The notes under the pieces are model-generated. The model searched no databases. It saw nothing but the letters and a program-made list of their open reading frames with translations, and had not been told where the DNA came from. From Siphonodentalium dalli (lineage: Eukaryota > Mollusca > Scaphopoda > Gadilida > Siphonodentaliidae), in assembly GCA_032622095.1 (NCBI GenBank), contig CP136061.1, positions 126,800,754 through 126,864,753 on the forward strand: a stretch of DNA of 64,000 nucleotides, given 5' to 3'. Below, piece by piece: positions 37,026-47,541 of the stretch (positions are counted from its first letter, which is position 1; every line of letters starts with the position of its first letter). The translations under genes and the position numbers were made by a program.

Positions 37026-37914
37026 CAGGGCAAGCTGATGGACATTAAAATGTCTAGGACTAAAGCGTACATGGTATACAGAAGAGACATGTGTGATAAG
37101 ACTTGCAGTTATCAGTCAATAACATGACCATGCTAATAAACCGATTCACACGCATCGGCCAATCAGATCACTTCAATCCACGAACAATATTTCTTGTATG
37201 AATCTGTATTTTACCGGAGTTAAAATATAGACTTGAGCTAAAGTTCACCAATAAATTGTCATTAATTGGAGGGTAAGCTGAACATGCGCGGAGCGGAAGG
37301 TGTGAATTCTAACACCGCGCTGTGACAATCATTGCACATGTCACTCGGGTTAAAACACGGACCGTACCATTCGTATCGGTCATGGGGGTGCTTGGAAGTT
37401 AACTGAGCGAAATCCACATTTGTTTGGAATGTATAATCCACAGTAATCACTGTTTAACAATAACATTGAGAATCTTCTACAAACCACATATTTGTTTAGT
37501 CTTTTTGCATGATTGTCTGTGATATTCCAACACACAATCTTCCTGTAAATTGGAACAGTTTCTCTTCGGAATCGGAATGTTCGAACACTATCGGGACATT
37601 GACGCCTGTGCTCTGAACGATACATCCATTATCAACTAACATTAACATCCGTAACAGTATATTGTCGCAAGGAGGACTTGGAATAAATAATACTTTAGAT
37701 TTGGAAAAAAACATGTTTATTGACGCGCTGATTAATAATCCCGATCCAAGTGTTCCCATTGTCAACGATCATTTGACTTGTGCAGTAGGGATATATACAA
37801 CACCACACAGCATTCAATTAATCTTTGATTGAATAGTAATTGATACGTGATCATCATATTGAAAGTGGCTCAATTATGTTTGCCTCGACGTGTGAATCGG
37901 TTCATAAATATGTC

Positions 37915-38006
37915 ATTACCCGACTGGGTATCTGTACAAGAAATATAGACCTCGGCGCTTTGCGGCCTTAGTCTATATTTCTTGTACAAATACTCAAGCG
38001 GGTAAT
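37915..38006. repeat. Hairpin in left foldback arm
   Basis: attacccgactgggtatctg ... aaatatagac pairs with gtctatatttcttgtac ... caagcgggtaat around a short loop (ctcggcgctttgcggcctta). Mirrored at 41029-41120. It may be a small nested MITE. Confidence 0.75.
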
Positions 38007-38312
38007 AACCTATATTTATTAATCGACACATCTGATGTGTTCCTGTACTATCGTTATGTTTTCTTATCAGCTAGTTATATTCAACAATCATCAGTGTACT
38101 GGTGTTTTGTTTCTTCAAACAACTGACAGGTAGTAAATCACCTGAGCTATATGTATTGTTTCTACGGAAGGTCAATATAAGCAACGTGTAGTCTAATTAT
38201 TTAATTCAACAACAATAACAACAACAACAACAACGTAAAATACTAAAGTTCACTTTAAATCTATTGCAACTATCAGTGCGCTGATACATATACTGTAACG
38301 AATATGACATTT

Positions 38313-38700
38313 GGAACTTATTCCCTATTCCTTATGCCTTATTTTTAAAAATGTCGCTTTCGACCGATTTGACTGCATGGGTGGGTGGCCGGCCCCAAAT
38401 ACCACGTAGAAACACCCCGAACCCTCATCACACCCGGGGGTGCCACCCCGAGGGGTGAAAATGGGGTATGGTCCATTTTCGAGAACGGTAAGGATTTCGA
38501 CCGATTTGACGGCATGGGTGGGTGGCCGGCCCCAAATACCACCTAGAAACACACCGACCCCCACCCATCACCCCCGGGGGGTGCTACCCCGATGGGGTGA
38601 AAATGGGGTATTAACCATTTTCGAGAACGTTAAGGATTTCGACCGATTTGACGGCATGGGTGGGTGGCTGGTCCCAAATACCACATAGAAACACCTTTTT
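38313..38700 (+). repeat. Left inner inverted repeat, ~130-bp tandem units
   Basis: Starts ggaacttattccctattcc, resembling the outer terminal repeat, then about 2.5 units of a ~130-bp repeat: ttcgaccgatttgac, gcatgggtgggtggc, ccccaaataccac, gtagaaacacc, cccgggggtgccacccc, gaaaatggggtatgg, ccattttcgagaac. Inverse copy at 40385-40725. Confidence 0.85.
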
Positions 38701-39240
38701 TTTAAATCAGGAACGAAATCACACTACCACTTTTTCTGACACAAGAAAACATTTCTTACTTTCCAAAACTTTCCAGAAGAAAAACGTATCGCTTTCACTA
38801 ATCACTTTCCAAACACAAGCACAAAATTATTGCTTTCTAATAGGTGTTCTTATAAGCTAGAATGTTTCTCTTAATTCTAGAAAACAATTCTAGACAGCAG
38901 AATATGTGATAAATGTGAATAAGGTTTTCTAAACGTGTTCTAAGAATATTATTTCTTAAAATGAAAACATAAATCTCAAATGAAGAAATATTTTCTTGAT
39001 AGAAAATCGTTTCGGTATAAGTGTCTATTCGTTCCCACCCATACGCAGTAGAAGCACATGGACATCCCCGGAATAAAGATGGGTGTTGAAACCACACAAA
39101 GTGTAATATTTCCCAAATCAAATATCACATTAAATAAGACTACACAAAATAGTGATGTCTCTCTGTAACGGAGTGGAGAATTATTAGTATTATCATTTTA
39201 AACATCCATATTTTAAACTAGTTATAACAGGTTCCCTTCG
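38701..39240. other. Single-copy central spacer of the foldback
   Basis: Present once, between the inner inverted repeats. It has gaaaacattt/ttctaga-type low-complexity words but no recognisable ORF or transposase remnant. Confidence 0.5.
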
Positions 39241-40325
39241 GGGGCCTCCATACACAATCAGATGACCTTGTGGTCCCTTTGTCCTCAAGAGGACGAACAC
39301 CGGCGATCGCCCATACGAGCATGAGGTGTATCATAAGGAATACATCATATATGGAGTCTGACAATGCATAAGAGGAAGAACACCGGCGATCGCCCATACG
39401 AGTGTGACGTGTATAAGGAATTCAGTCACCGACGATCTACCATACGAGAGTGACGTGTATGAGAAGGAATTCAGTAATAAATGGAGTTTAGCAACGCTTA
39501 AGAGGATGGACACCGACGATCGACCATGCGAGCGTGACGTGTATGAGAAGGAATTCAGTCATATATGGAGTCTGACAGTGCAAAAGAGGACGAACACCGG
39601 CGATCGCCGACGATCGACCATGCGAGCGTGACGTGTATGAGAAGAAATTCAGTCATATAAGGAGTCTGCCAATTTAATGCAAAAGAGGACGAACACCAGC
39701 GATCGTCCATACGAGAGTGACGTGTATGAGAAGGAATTCAGTTATATATAGAGTCTGGCAATGCATAAGAGGACGAACACCGACGATCGACCATACGAGC
39801 GTGGCGTGTATGAGAAGGAATTCAGTTATATATGGAGTTAAGCAAAGCGTAAGAGGACGGACACCGACGATCGACCATGCGAGCGTGACGTATATCATAG
39901 GGAATTCATCATATATGGAGTCTGGCAATGCATAACAGGACGAACACCGGCGATCGACCATACGAGCGTGACGTGTATCATAAGGAATTCATCATATATG
40001 GAGTCTGGCAATGCATAAGAGGACGAACACCGGCGATCGACCATACGAGAGTGACGTGTATTATTAGGAATTCAGTCATATATGGAGTCTGACAATGCAA
40101 AAGAGGACGAACACCAGCGATCGTCCATACGAGAGTGACGTGTATTATTAGGAATTCAGTCATATATGGAGTCTGACAATGCAAAAGAGGACGAACAGCA
40201 GCGATCGTCCATACGAGAGTGACGTGTATCAGAAAGAATTCAGTCATATACGGAGTCTGGCAAAGCATAATAGGACATAGACCGGCATTCGTCCATACGA
40301 GTGTGCAAGAAAAACTGTTAACTAC
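39241..40325 (+). repeat. ~84-bp tandem array in the foldback centre
   Basis: About a dozen copies of a unit containing gaggacgaacaccggcgatc, gaccatacgag(c/a)gtgacg, tgtat(g/c)agaaggaattca, gtcatatatggagtctg(g/a) and caatgcataa. Copies vary in the middle and some are partial. Open frames through it on both strands reflect the period, not genes. Confidence 0.85.
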
Positions 40326-40384
40326 TGTGTCATGAAATGGATTATCATGTGATCTGACAGCTTTTCCAGACTTATTAAACGCCC

Positions 40385-40725
40385 TATGGTTGTATGGCCG
40401 ATTGCGGCTGTTCTCGAAAATGGTCCATACCCCATTTTCACTTCCTCGGGGTGGCACATCCAGGGGGTGGTGGGTGGTGGGTCGGGTGTTTCTAGGTGGT
40501 ATTTGTGGCCGGCCACCCACCCATGCCGTCAAATCGGTCGAAATCCTTACCGTTCTCGAAAATGGACCATACCCCATTTTCACCCCTCGGGGTGGCACCC
40601 CCGGGTGTGATGAGGGTTCGGGGTGTTTCTACGTGGTATTTGGTGCCGGCCACCCACCCATGCAGTCAAATCGGTCGAAAGCGACATTTTAAAAAATAAG
40701 GCATAAGGAATAGGGAATAAGTTCC
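40385..40725 (-). repeat. Right inner inverted repeat
   Basis: Reverse complement of 38313-38650, ending ggaatagggaataagttcc. It has about 2.5 units of the ~130-bp repeat. Confidence 0.85.
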
Positions 40726-41028
40726 AAATGTCATATTCGTTACAGTATATGTATCAGCGCACTGATAGTTGCAATAGATTTAAAGTGAACTTTAGTATTT
40801 TACGTTGTTGTTGTTGTTATTGTTGTTGAATTAAATAATTAGACTACACGTTGCTTATATTGACCTTCCGTAGAAACAATACATATAGCTCAGGTGATTT
40901 ACTACCTGTCAGTTGTTTGAAGAAACAAAACACCAGTACACTGATGATTGTTGAATATAACTAGCTGATAAGAAAACATAACGATAGTACAGGAACACAT
41001 CAGATGTGTCGATTAATAAATATAGGTT

Positions 41029-41120
41029 ATTACCCGCTTGAGTATTTGTACAAGAAATATAGACTAAGGCCGCAAAGCGCCGAGGTCTATATTTCTTGTA
41101 CAGATACCCAATCGGGTAAT
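41029..41120. repeat. Hairpin in right foldback arm
   Basis: Mirror copy of 37915-38006, with one base difference in the outer stem. Confidence 0.75.
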
Positions 41121-42009
41121 GACATATTTATGAACCGATTCACACGTCGAGGCAAACATAATTGAGCCACTTTCAATATGATGATCACGTATCAATTACT
41201 ATTCAATCAAAGATTAATTGAATGCTGTGTGGTGTTGTATATATCCCTACTGCACAAGTCAAATGATCGTTGACAATGGGAACACTTGGATCGGGATTAT
41301 TAATCAGCGCGTCAATAAACATGTTTTTTTCCAAATCTAAAGTATTATTTATTCCAAGTCCTCCTTGCGACAATATACTGTTACGGATGTTAATGTTAGT
41401 TGATAATGGATGTATCGTTCAGAGCACAGGCGTCAATGTCCCGATAGTGTTCGAACATTCCGATTCCGAAGAGAAACTGTTCCAATTTACAGGAAGATTG
41501 TGTGTTGGAATATCACAGACAATCATGCAAAAAGACTAAACAAATATGTGGTTTGTAGAAGATTCTCAATGTTATTGTTAAACAGTGATTACTGTGGATT
41601 ATACATTCCAAACAAATGTGGATTTCGCTCAGTTAACTTCCAAGCACCCCCATGACCGATACGAATGGTACGGTCCGTGTTTTAACCCGAGTGACATGTG
41701 CAATGATTGTCACAGCGCGGTGTTAGAATTCACACCTTCCGCTCCGCGCATGTTCAGCTTACCCTCCAATTAATGACAATTTATTGGTGAACTTTAGCTC
41801 AAGTCTATATTTTAACTCCGGTAAAATACAGATTCATACAAGAAATATTGTTCGTGGATTGAAGTGATCTGATTGGCCGATGCGTGTGAATCGGTTTATT
41901 AGCATGGTCATGTTATTGACTGATAACTGCAAGTCTTATCACACATGTCTCTTCTGTATACCATGTACGCTTTAGTCCTAGACATTTTAATGTCCATCAG
42001 CTTGCCCTG

Positions 42010-42277
42010 GGTGGTTTGGTTTGTTATGGTATATCGTCGTTCTAGCCGCTAGGCCACACGCGACGTTGTCAAATTTACGGGTGGAGGAAAGACCAAACAG
42101 AGACTTAATTTCACCGAGAAATCGTCCCACTGCGTGTAGAAACCACCGACCCACGGAAAGCAACTGACAAACTTTCCCAGATACACGATTCCGGTCGCCC
42201 TCCCTATGACGGGGTTCGAACCAGCTTCGTCAGTGCTGGATGGCATGTGACGGTCTAATGCACCTGACACTGGGCCA
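42010..42277 (-). mobile_element. SINE copy in right foldback arm
   Basis: Mirror of 36758-37025, same length (268 bp) and same 12-bp duplication (41998-42009 and 42278-42289). The SINE was therefore present before the arms became inverted duplicates or was copied by arm-to-arm gene conversion. Confidence 0.85.
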
Positions 42278-42655
42278 CAGCTTACCCTGGAAAGAAAACA
42301 TAAAACACTATTTAAAACACAGTCACCTCAGATGTTGAACCGAGAAGCGAATGTTGACATCGAATCGAATTTCGAAACGAATCTCGATCCGCCAGTGTAG
42401 AAAGTACATGCAGGTCTTCGAACTCACTCCCAATTTAATAAATATGAGGTGTCCGTAAATTTCAGTGTAAGTATTTAAACAGAAAATGACAATCATGTGC
42501 AATGCTCCAGATGTAAAAGCAATATATATACAGTCTTTGAAATTAGGAGAAATATCCCATGGTAAATTATATTTTCAAATATTTTTCTTCCAGAGCTACC
42601 CATTTATGACTTTGCGACTTAATGTTTTCAGACATTTTTTTTTTCAGTAATAAAA

Positions 42656-43983
42656 GTACGTTATATGGTCATTACCCACATTTAAACAAAAACATTCGGA
42701 TCGAGCAAATGTTCGACATTTTTTCGGACCACTTTTACGAACTCGACCCAAAAACTTTCGGCCCAAAATGTTCCACCCAGCTGGCCACTTAAGAATTTGC
42801 ACCCATTGGGGACATTTCCCCTTTTTTTTTAGACTTTGCCTAATTTCGAGGCATTTCGAACTTTTCGACATAAATTTTTTCTGCCCAAATTTTTGTTATT
42901 TTTCACTTAGTACGTTGCCGTGGTCATTTGCCACATTTTTCCGAAAAAATCGGACCGAGCACAGGTCGGACATTTTTTCGGACCACTTTTACCAACTCGA
43001 CCCAAAACATTTTCGACCCAAAATTTTCCGCCCAGCTGGCCACTTGAGAATTTGGCGTCATTTGCCACATTTTCTCCAAAAAAAACGGACCGAGCACAGG
43101 TCGGACACTTTTTCGGACCACTTTTACGAACTCGACCCAAAAACTTTTCACCCAAAATGCTCCGCCCAGCTGGCCACTTGAGAATTTGCACCCATTGGGG
43201 ACTTTTCCCCTTCATTTTTTAGACTTTGCCTAATTTCGAGGCATTTCGGACTTTTCGACCCAATTTTTTCGGCCCAATGTTTTGTTATTTTTTACTAAGT
43301 ACGTTGCCGTGGTCATTTGGGACATTTTCCCAAAAAAATCAGACCGAGCACAGGTCGGACACTTTTTCGGACCACTTTTACCAACTCGACCCAAAAAATT
43401 TTGGACCCAAAATTTCCCGCCCAGCTGGCCACTTGAGAATTTGGCGTCATTTGGGACATTTTCCCAAAAAAATTGGACCGAGCACAGGTCGGACACTTTT
43501 TCGGACCACTTTTAACAACTCGACCCTAAAAAATTTCGGCCCAAAATGTTCCGCCCAGCTGGCCACTTGAGAATTTGCACCCATTGGGGACTTTTCCCCT
43601 TCATTTTTTAGACTTTGCCTAATTTCGAGGCATTTCGGACTTTTCGACCCAATTGTTTTCGGCCCAATTTTTTGTTATTTTTTACTAAGTACGTTGCCGT
43701 GGTCATTTGGGACATTTTCCCAAAAAAATCGGACCGAGCACAGGTCGGACATTTTTTCGGACCACTTTTACCAACTCGACCCAAAAAATTTTGGACCCAA
43801 AATTTCCCGCCCATCTGGCCACTTGAGAATTTGGCGTCATTTGGGACATTTTCCCAAAAAAATCGGACCGAGCACAGGTCGGACACTTTTTCGGACCACT
43901 TTTACCAACTCGACCCAAACAAATTTCGGCCCAAAATGCACCCCCGACCTGGCCACTTACGAATTTGGGGCCATATGCCACAC
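42656..43983 (-). repeat. Right-arm higher-order tandem array (short)
   Basis: Reverse-complement relatives of the left array, but only about 1.3 kb against 3.8 kb. Connector landmarks (ccccttcat) end at 43215 and 43604, 389 bp apart; a degenerate one is near 42830. Inner blocks carry the gccac(att) variant (= gtggc) and outer blocks the gggac(att) variant (= gtccc), the opposite order to a mirror of the left arm. ORFs through it are incidental. Confidence 0.9.
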
Positions 43984-44045
43984 TTTCCGACATTTTGCGA
44001 ATAAGGAATAAGGAATAAGGAATAAGTAACAAAATTCACGTTGCT
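43984..44045 (-). repeat. Right terminal inverted repeat of the giant foldback
   Basis: ctttccgacattttgc, four ggaataa-type units, gtaac, then aaaattcacgttgct ending at 44045. Pairs with 32509-32570. Confidence 0.85.
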
Positions 44046-44392
44046 CAAAAATGAGTCGTTATCTCATTGAAATTCCATATCATCTGGCCGAATTCCTCAT
44101 GAAAATTCGCACCTCGAACCACAGACTCCCGATTGAGAGGGGGAGGTGGAAAAATCAACCAAAACTAGAGAGACTATGCAACCTGTGCCAAATTGCTATT
44201 GGTGATGAATACCACTTGGTTATTCAATGCAAACAACTAGATAAAATTAGAGAGAAATTCATTCCTAAATATTACTGGGAGAAGCCGGACAGAGATAAAT
44301 TCTACCGATTAATATCTATTGAGAATATGACCATCCTAAAACGAGTTTGTATATTACTGAAATGCGCATTCAAGGAACTAAGCTGTTTTTGA
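44046..44392 (+). pseudogene. LINE ORF2 C-terminus with CCHC-like zinc knuckle
   Basis: Continues the LINE frame broken at 32508. After the shared ATG the frame reads SRYLIEIPYHLAEFL, then a C-x2-C-x8-H-x4-C module (CNLC ... HLVIQC), common at the C-terminus of many LINE ORF2 proteins, and ends at TGA 44390-44392. The ATG at 44051 is internal to the original protein and not a start. This piece has no stop or frameshift. Confidence 0.8.
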
Positions 44393-44815
44393 TAACGGAA
44401 TACCCACCGTGAGTAGTTACTAGATTGAAATTTGTATGAATGTCCAGCATATAAATTCAACAACAGTTTGGACTTGTTTGTATTTGTCAGATGAATAATC
44501 ACATAATTATGTCCACATATGCCCAAACATACATCGTACTGCCCGTGTCTCCTATGACAAATGAGGGAGATCGTATATTCTCCACTCTACTCACTGAGGG
44601 GCTGACATCAGTGCGATGTATTCATAAATCTATAAATAGTATAGGTATATAACAGTATATAACATATGACGCATTCATACTTGTGTTGTGATGATGCGCG
44701 TGATTGGAACGCATGTGTATTCCTTCTGTATATTATGTATATAATTATGTTCTTTGTTTTGCCTGTTTCATGTTAAATTATGACTTGGCAAATAAACTAT
44801 TCAATTAATATACAT
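44393..44815 (+). other. LINE 3' untranslated region
   Basis: Follows the ORF2 stop. AATAAA lies at 44791-44796, about 20 bp before the minisatellite at 44816 starts. No A tail is visible. Confidence 0.55.
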
Positions 44816-45365
44816 GTATGGTCCCATGAAGGTTAATTGAAATATGGTCACACCCAGAGAGGGTTAATTAAAATATAGTCACATGAGGGTAAATTAAAAT
44901 ATGGTCACATGAGGGTTTAATAAAATATGGTTCCATGAGGGTTAATTAAAATATGGTCCAATGAGGGTTAATCAAAATATGGTCCCTGATGGTTAATTGA
45001 AATGGTACCATGATTGTTATTTAAAATATGGTCACATAACTGATCAGGGTTAATTAGTAAATGGTCCCACGAGGTTTTATACAAATATGGACCCATGGTT
45101 ATTATTTGAAATATGGTCCAATTAATGTTAACTAAAATATGGCAACATGTGGGTTAATTACAGTTATATATGGACCAATTACGAGGGTTAATTAAAATAA
45201 AAAATATGGTGTCATCAGTGTTGATTAACTACGGTCCCATGGGGTTAGTTAAAATATAGTCCCATGAGGGTCAATTAAAATATGGTCCAATGTAGACTAA
45301 TTAAAATATGCCCCATCTCCAATGAGGATCTATTAAAACATGGTCACAGGAAGGTTAATTTGTGA
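44816..45365. repeat. ~25-bp minisatellite
   Basis: Some 20 diverged copies of atggtcccatgagggttaat(t)aaaat. One related unit sits just before the LINE at 29570-29590. Non-coding. Confidence 0.85.
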
Positions 45366-47218
45366 CCATTGTTCAATTCATATAGCATTCTGATATATGC
45401 TGCGTACACAGACATTAAACGATGTTTAGAATAAGGCCACATTGTGTGTTAAACAACCAATGTGAAGGGTTAGTGTTGGAACTTTTCTTAATAACATCTC
45501 TATTCATAGCTCAGATATATTCCGCATTCAAAGAATTGACCAAAAAAGTATAGAGACCGAGACTAAAGTTCACTAAACGTCAATATGTACAAACAGCACG
45601 AAGGAGTAACGTGTGAATTGGTTAATAATTACAATCCCATATACATTTAGAATATAACGTGCCGATATTTATCGCGTATAAATAAATGAAAAAATTCACT
45701 AAACGATGTTAAATAACATGTTAAACATCGATATAAATACGCAGCTCGAAGAGTTCATGTGTGAATTAAATGTATTATACCATCCTCAAATCCCCATTCA
45801 ATATAATAGTAGATAGCATTCCGATTTATGTCACTTGAAAATAACAAAGAAGGTTAAACAACAATAGAAACACACAGCGCGCAGTACGCTAATGTATAAC
45901 GTGGATTTCCCGTTCCATGTCGGCGCCCACTTATCATCGTGGCTGACAAGCCATGGTTCAATAAAGCACGTCGACATACACGCCGAGTCGCCTATCTAAC
46001 CGCAAAGGCTTTGAGCGATACGTGAATATACATCGCGAAGAGATGCTACCTCTATTAGACCACAACAACAATTATTGTCAAACTTCGTTACATCGTTCGA
46101 ATACGAAGTACGAACATACCCAAGTACATTTCTAATCATATCGTTCGGGTACGAACATATCCAAGTACCTTTTTATTCATATTTCACATATTCGCCGGCC
46201 ATACCCCCATTAACAAGTGAAACGGAGTGGCTACAGTTACGGGACTGTAACCGGAAGTTATGAAAAATAATTATTGTTACAGTCCCGCAATTAAAAATTA
46301 ACCCAACACATTATGATACAAATGAAGCCTCCTCTCATAGAACCAAGACAAAAAGCTATTTGGCGATTGGATTATTGTGTGAAATTATTAATTATTCAAG
46401 CAGTTCTTGGTACCGAAAGGGACAATATAGATTTTTTTTTTCCACGCCTCAAATTCACATGATATGTGAAATTCAACATTTTTCGCCATATAGATCCAGA
46501 CACATCCTAGGTTGAATACATCTTGCACTTAATTGCTGGATTTATGCAAAACGTGTATATGCTCCTTAATTTCAGCACGTTTTGTTGTGAATAGAGATTT
46601 TAAAAATAGCTTCCTAATTATCTATATCAATGATGAAATGTTAAAAACATTATCCAAATTCATCACCACGTGCCAAACTTTGAGACCTGAGCAGAAAACA
46701 CACAAAATTAATATATGGAAGCTAATTCCATATTATTCTCATGCACAATGCATCGGGCATTTCATCACTTTATTGAGCTTTTTTCATTCAACCGTTGACA
46801 GTTGGTTCCGGAGTTCCCAAGGACAATTAATAAAAACAATTCGCCACAAAACCAACTCACCTATAATCACTACCCGTTACATTCGGGAACAAAAACCGAA
46901 TCATACTTGGACCTTAAACTGGTTTGATCACTTTTAACTGATGATACGCTTTATAAGGTATCTAAATATCGATAATGCGCTTTATTGATTCTGCTAATAA
47001 TTTTGCAGAGCCCCAGCATGACTTGGTCCTTGGGATTATCAACATTGTTTTTACAAGTTTTGTAACATTGGAACACGTCAAACAGTAACTCACAATCGAT
47101 CTACTTCGAATATCTTTGAACTGTTCACATTCTAACACCGCGCAGCTCTTCGCCAATAAAGTTTGTTTTACATAAAGACAAATGACATGTTCTTTCGTGC
47201 AAGGGGACATACTCAACC
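45366..47218. other. No recognised gene
   Basis: AT-rich. 46070-46170 carries two copies of the cgttacatcgttcga...taccaagtac... module. An inverted pair ttacgggactgtaac / gttacagtcccgc lies near 46233-46290. A 134-codon ORF (46533-46937) shows no domain or signal I recognise; I do not call it a gene. Confidence 0.4.
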
Positions 47219-47261
47219 GCGCGCCGGTGTGAGTGCATGGCTCCGCAAATATTTCCTAACG

Positions 47262-47278
47262 GAAACGGAAACGGAAAA
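47262..47278 (+). promoter_or_regulatory. GAAANNGAAA (IRF/ISRE-like) triple motif upstream of lectin 1
   Basis: GAAACGGAAACGGAAAA lies about 265 bp upstream of the first lectin ATG. The GAAANNGAAA spacing matches the core bound by interferon-regulatory-factor proteins in animals. The duplication that made lectin 2 begins at 47319, so the second gene lacks this motif. Function is inference. Confidence 0.4.
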
Positions 47279-47541
47279 CGTGGGTTATCCGCCGTTATAG
47301 ATTTTTCAACTTGTGGAAAAGACAAGTACCAACAGCAACTGTATTCTATATACTGCGCGATATATAGTAGCTTGCCACCCCATCCTAGGATTAGTAGGCC
47401 TATACCCATCGTCGCAGCACATTGCCGTTGGTCGCTAATAAGAACCTATAGGAACCGAGTCGATTTTATTTCAATCAGAAACAGTTCGAGTTCCATATAT
47501 ACATCGATAAGGACATTTCTATCTACAGAAAACTTAGAACA

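Larger units (their letters stand above)
36351..38312 (+). repeat. Left unique arm of the giant foldback
   Basis: About 1.96 kb, reverse-complemented almost exactly at 40726-42655. Translations of both arms over several hundred bases are identical, so divergence is very low (one visible difference near 36544). Contains a SINE (36758-37025), a hairpin (37915-38006), and small ORFs on the minus strand that are the same as those listed at 41270-41773. A CAA run lies near 38209-38233. No recognisable protein domain. Confidence 0.85.
40726..42655 (-). repeat. Right unique arm of the giant foldback
   Basis: Mirror of 36351-38312. Plus-strand ORFs of 89 (41270-41539), 81 (41410-41655) and 62 (41585-41773) codons have identical minus-strand twins in the other arm. 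The 89-codon frame (GCIVQSTGVNVPIVFEHSD in its middle) looks the most protein-like, but I recognise no domain, and identity between arms says nothing about selection because the arms are duplicates. Confidence 0.85.
32500..44054. mobile_element. Giant foldback element with 9-bp target duplication
   Basis: The element proper is 32509-44045 (11,537 bp), flanked by CAAAAATGA at 32500-32508 and 44046-44054. Its ends are inverted copies of AGCAACGTGAATTTTG followed by ttac and four TTATTCC-type repeats. From outside in, each arm has terminal repeat, higher-order tandem array, ~2-kb unique segment with a SINE, and an inner inverted repeat; the centre is a spacer with an ~84-bp tandem array. Long inverted arms built from tandem repeats plus a 9-bp duplication are the hallmark of Drosophila Foldback (FB) elements and MULE relatives. 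No transposase is recognisable, so it would need one in trans. Arms are nearly identical apart from array length. Confidence 0.9.
29583..44815 (+). mobile_element. 5'-truncated LINE split by an 11.5-kb foldback element
   Basis: A non-LTR retrotransposon of the APE-endonuclease/RT type. It begins inside the endonuclease domain, runs through RT to 32508, is interrupted at 32509-44045, and resumes to a stop at 44390-44392 and a 3' UTR with AATAAA at 44791. It lacks the endonuclease N-terminus and any ORF1, a common dead-on-arrival structure. The left flank ends and the right flank begins with units of the same atggtcncatgagggttaa minisatellite, so the LINE landed in that array. Coding disablements: two in-frame stops (30078, 31083), two frameshifts (near 31311 and 31530) and the insertion. 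Clade not determined. Confidence 0.85.

Noticed and set aside
39241-40600. CRISPR-like array or 206-codon ORF
   Set aside because: Adjacent ~84-bp units without unique spacers in a eukaryotic context; the ORF only follows the tandem period.
32500-44054. Whole palindrome as a pure assembly artefact
   Set aside because: A fold-back read artefact would not create a 9-bp direct duplication and two LINE halves in register on either side; array lengths may still be misassembled.
46533-46937. 134-codon ORF as a gene
   Set aside because: No recognisable domain, signal peptide or support from context; AT-rich region where such lengths arise by chance.
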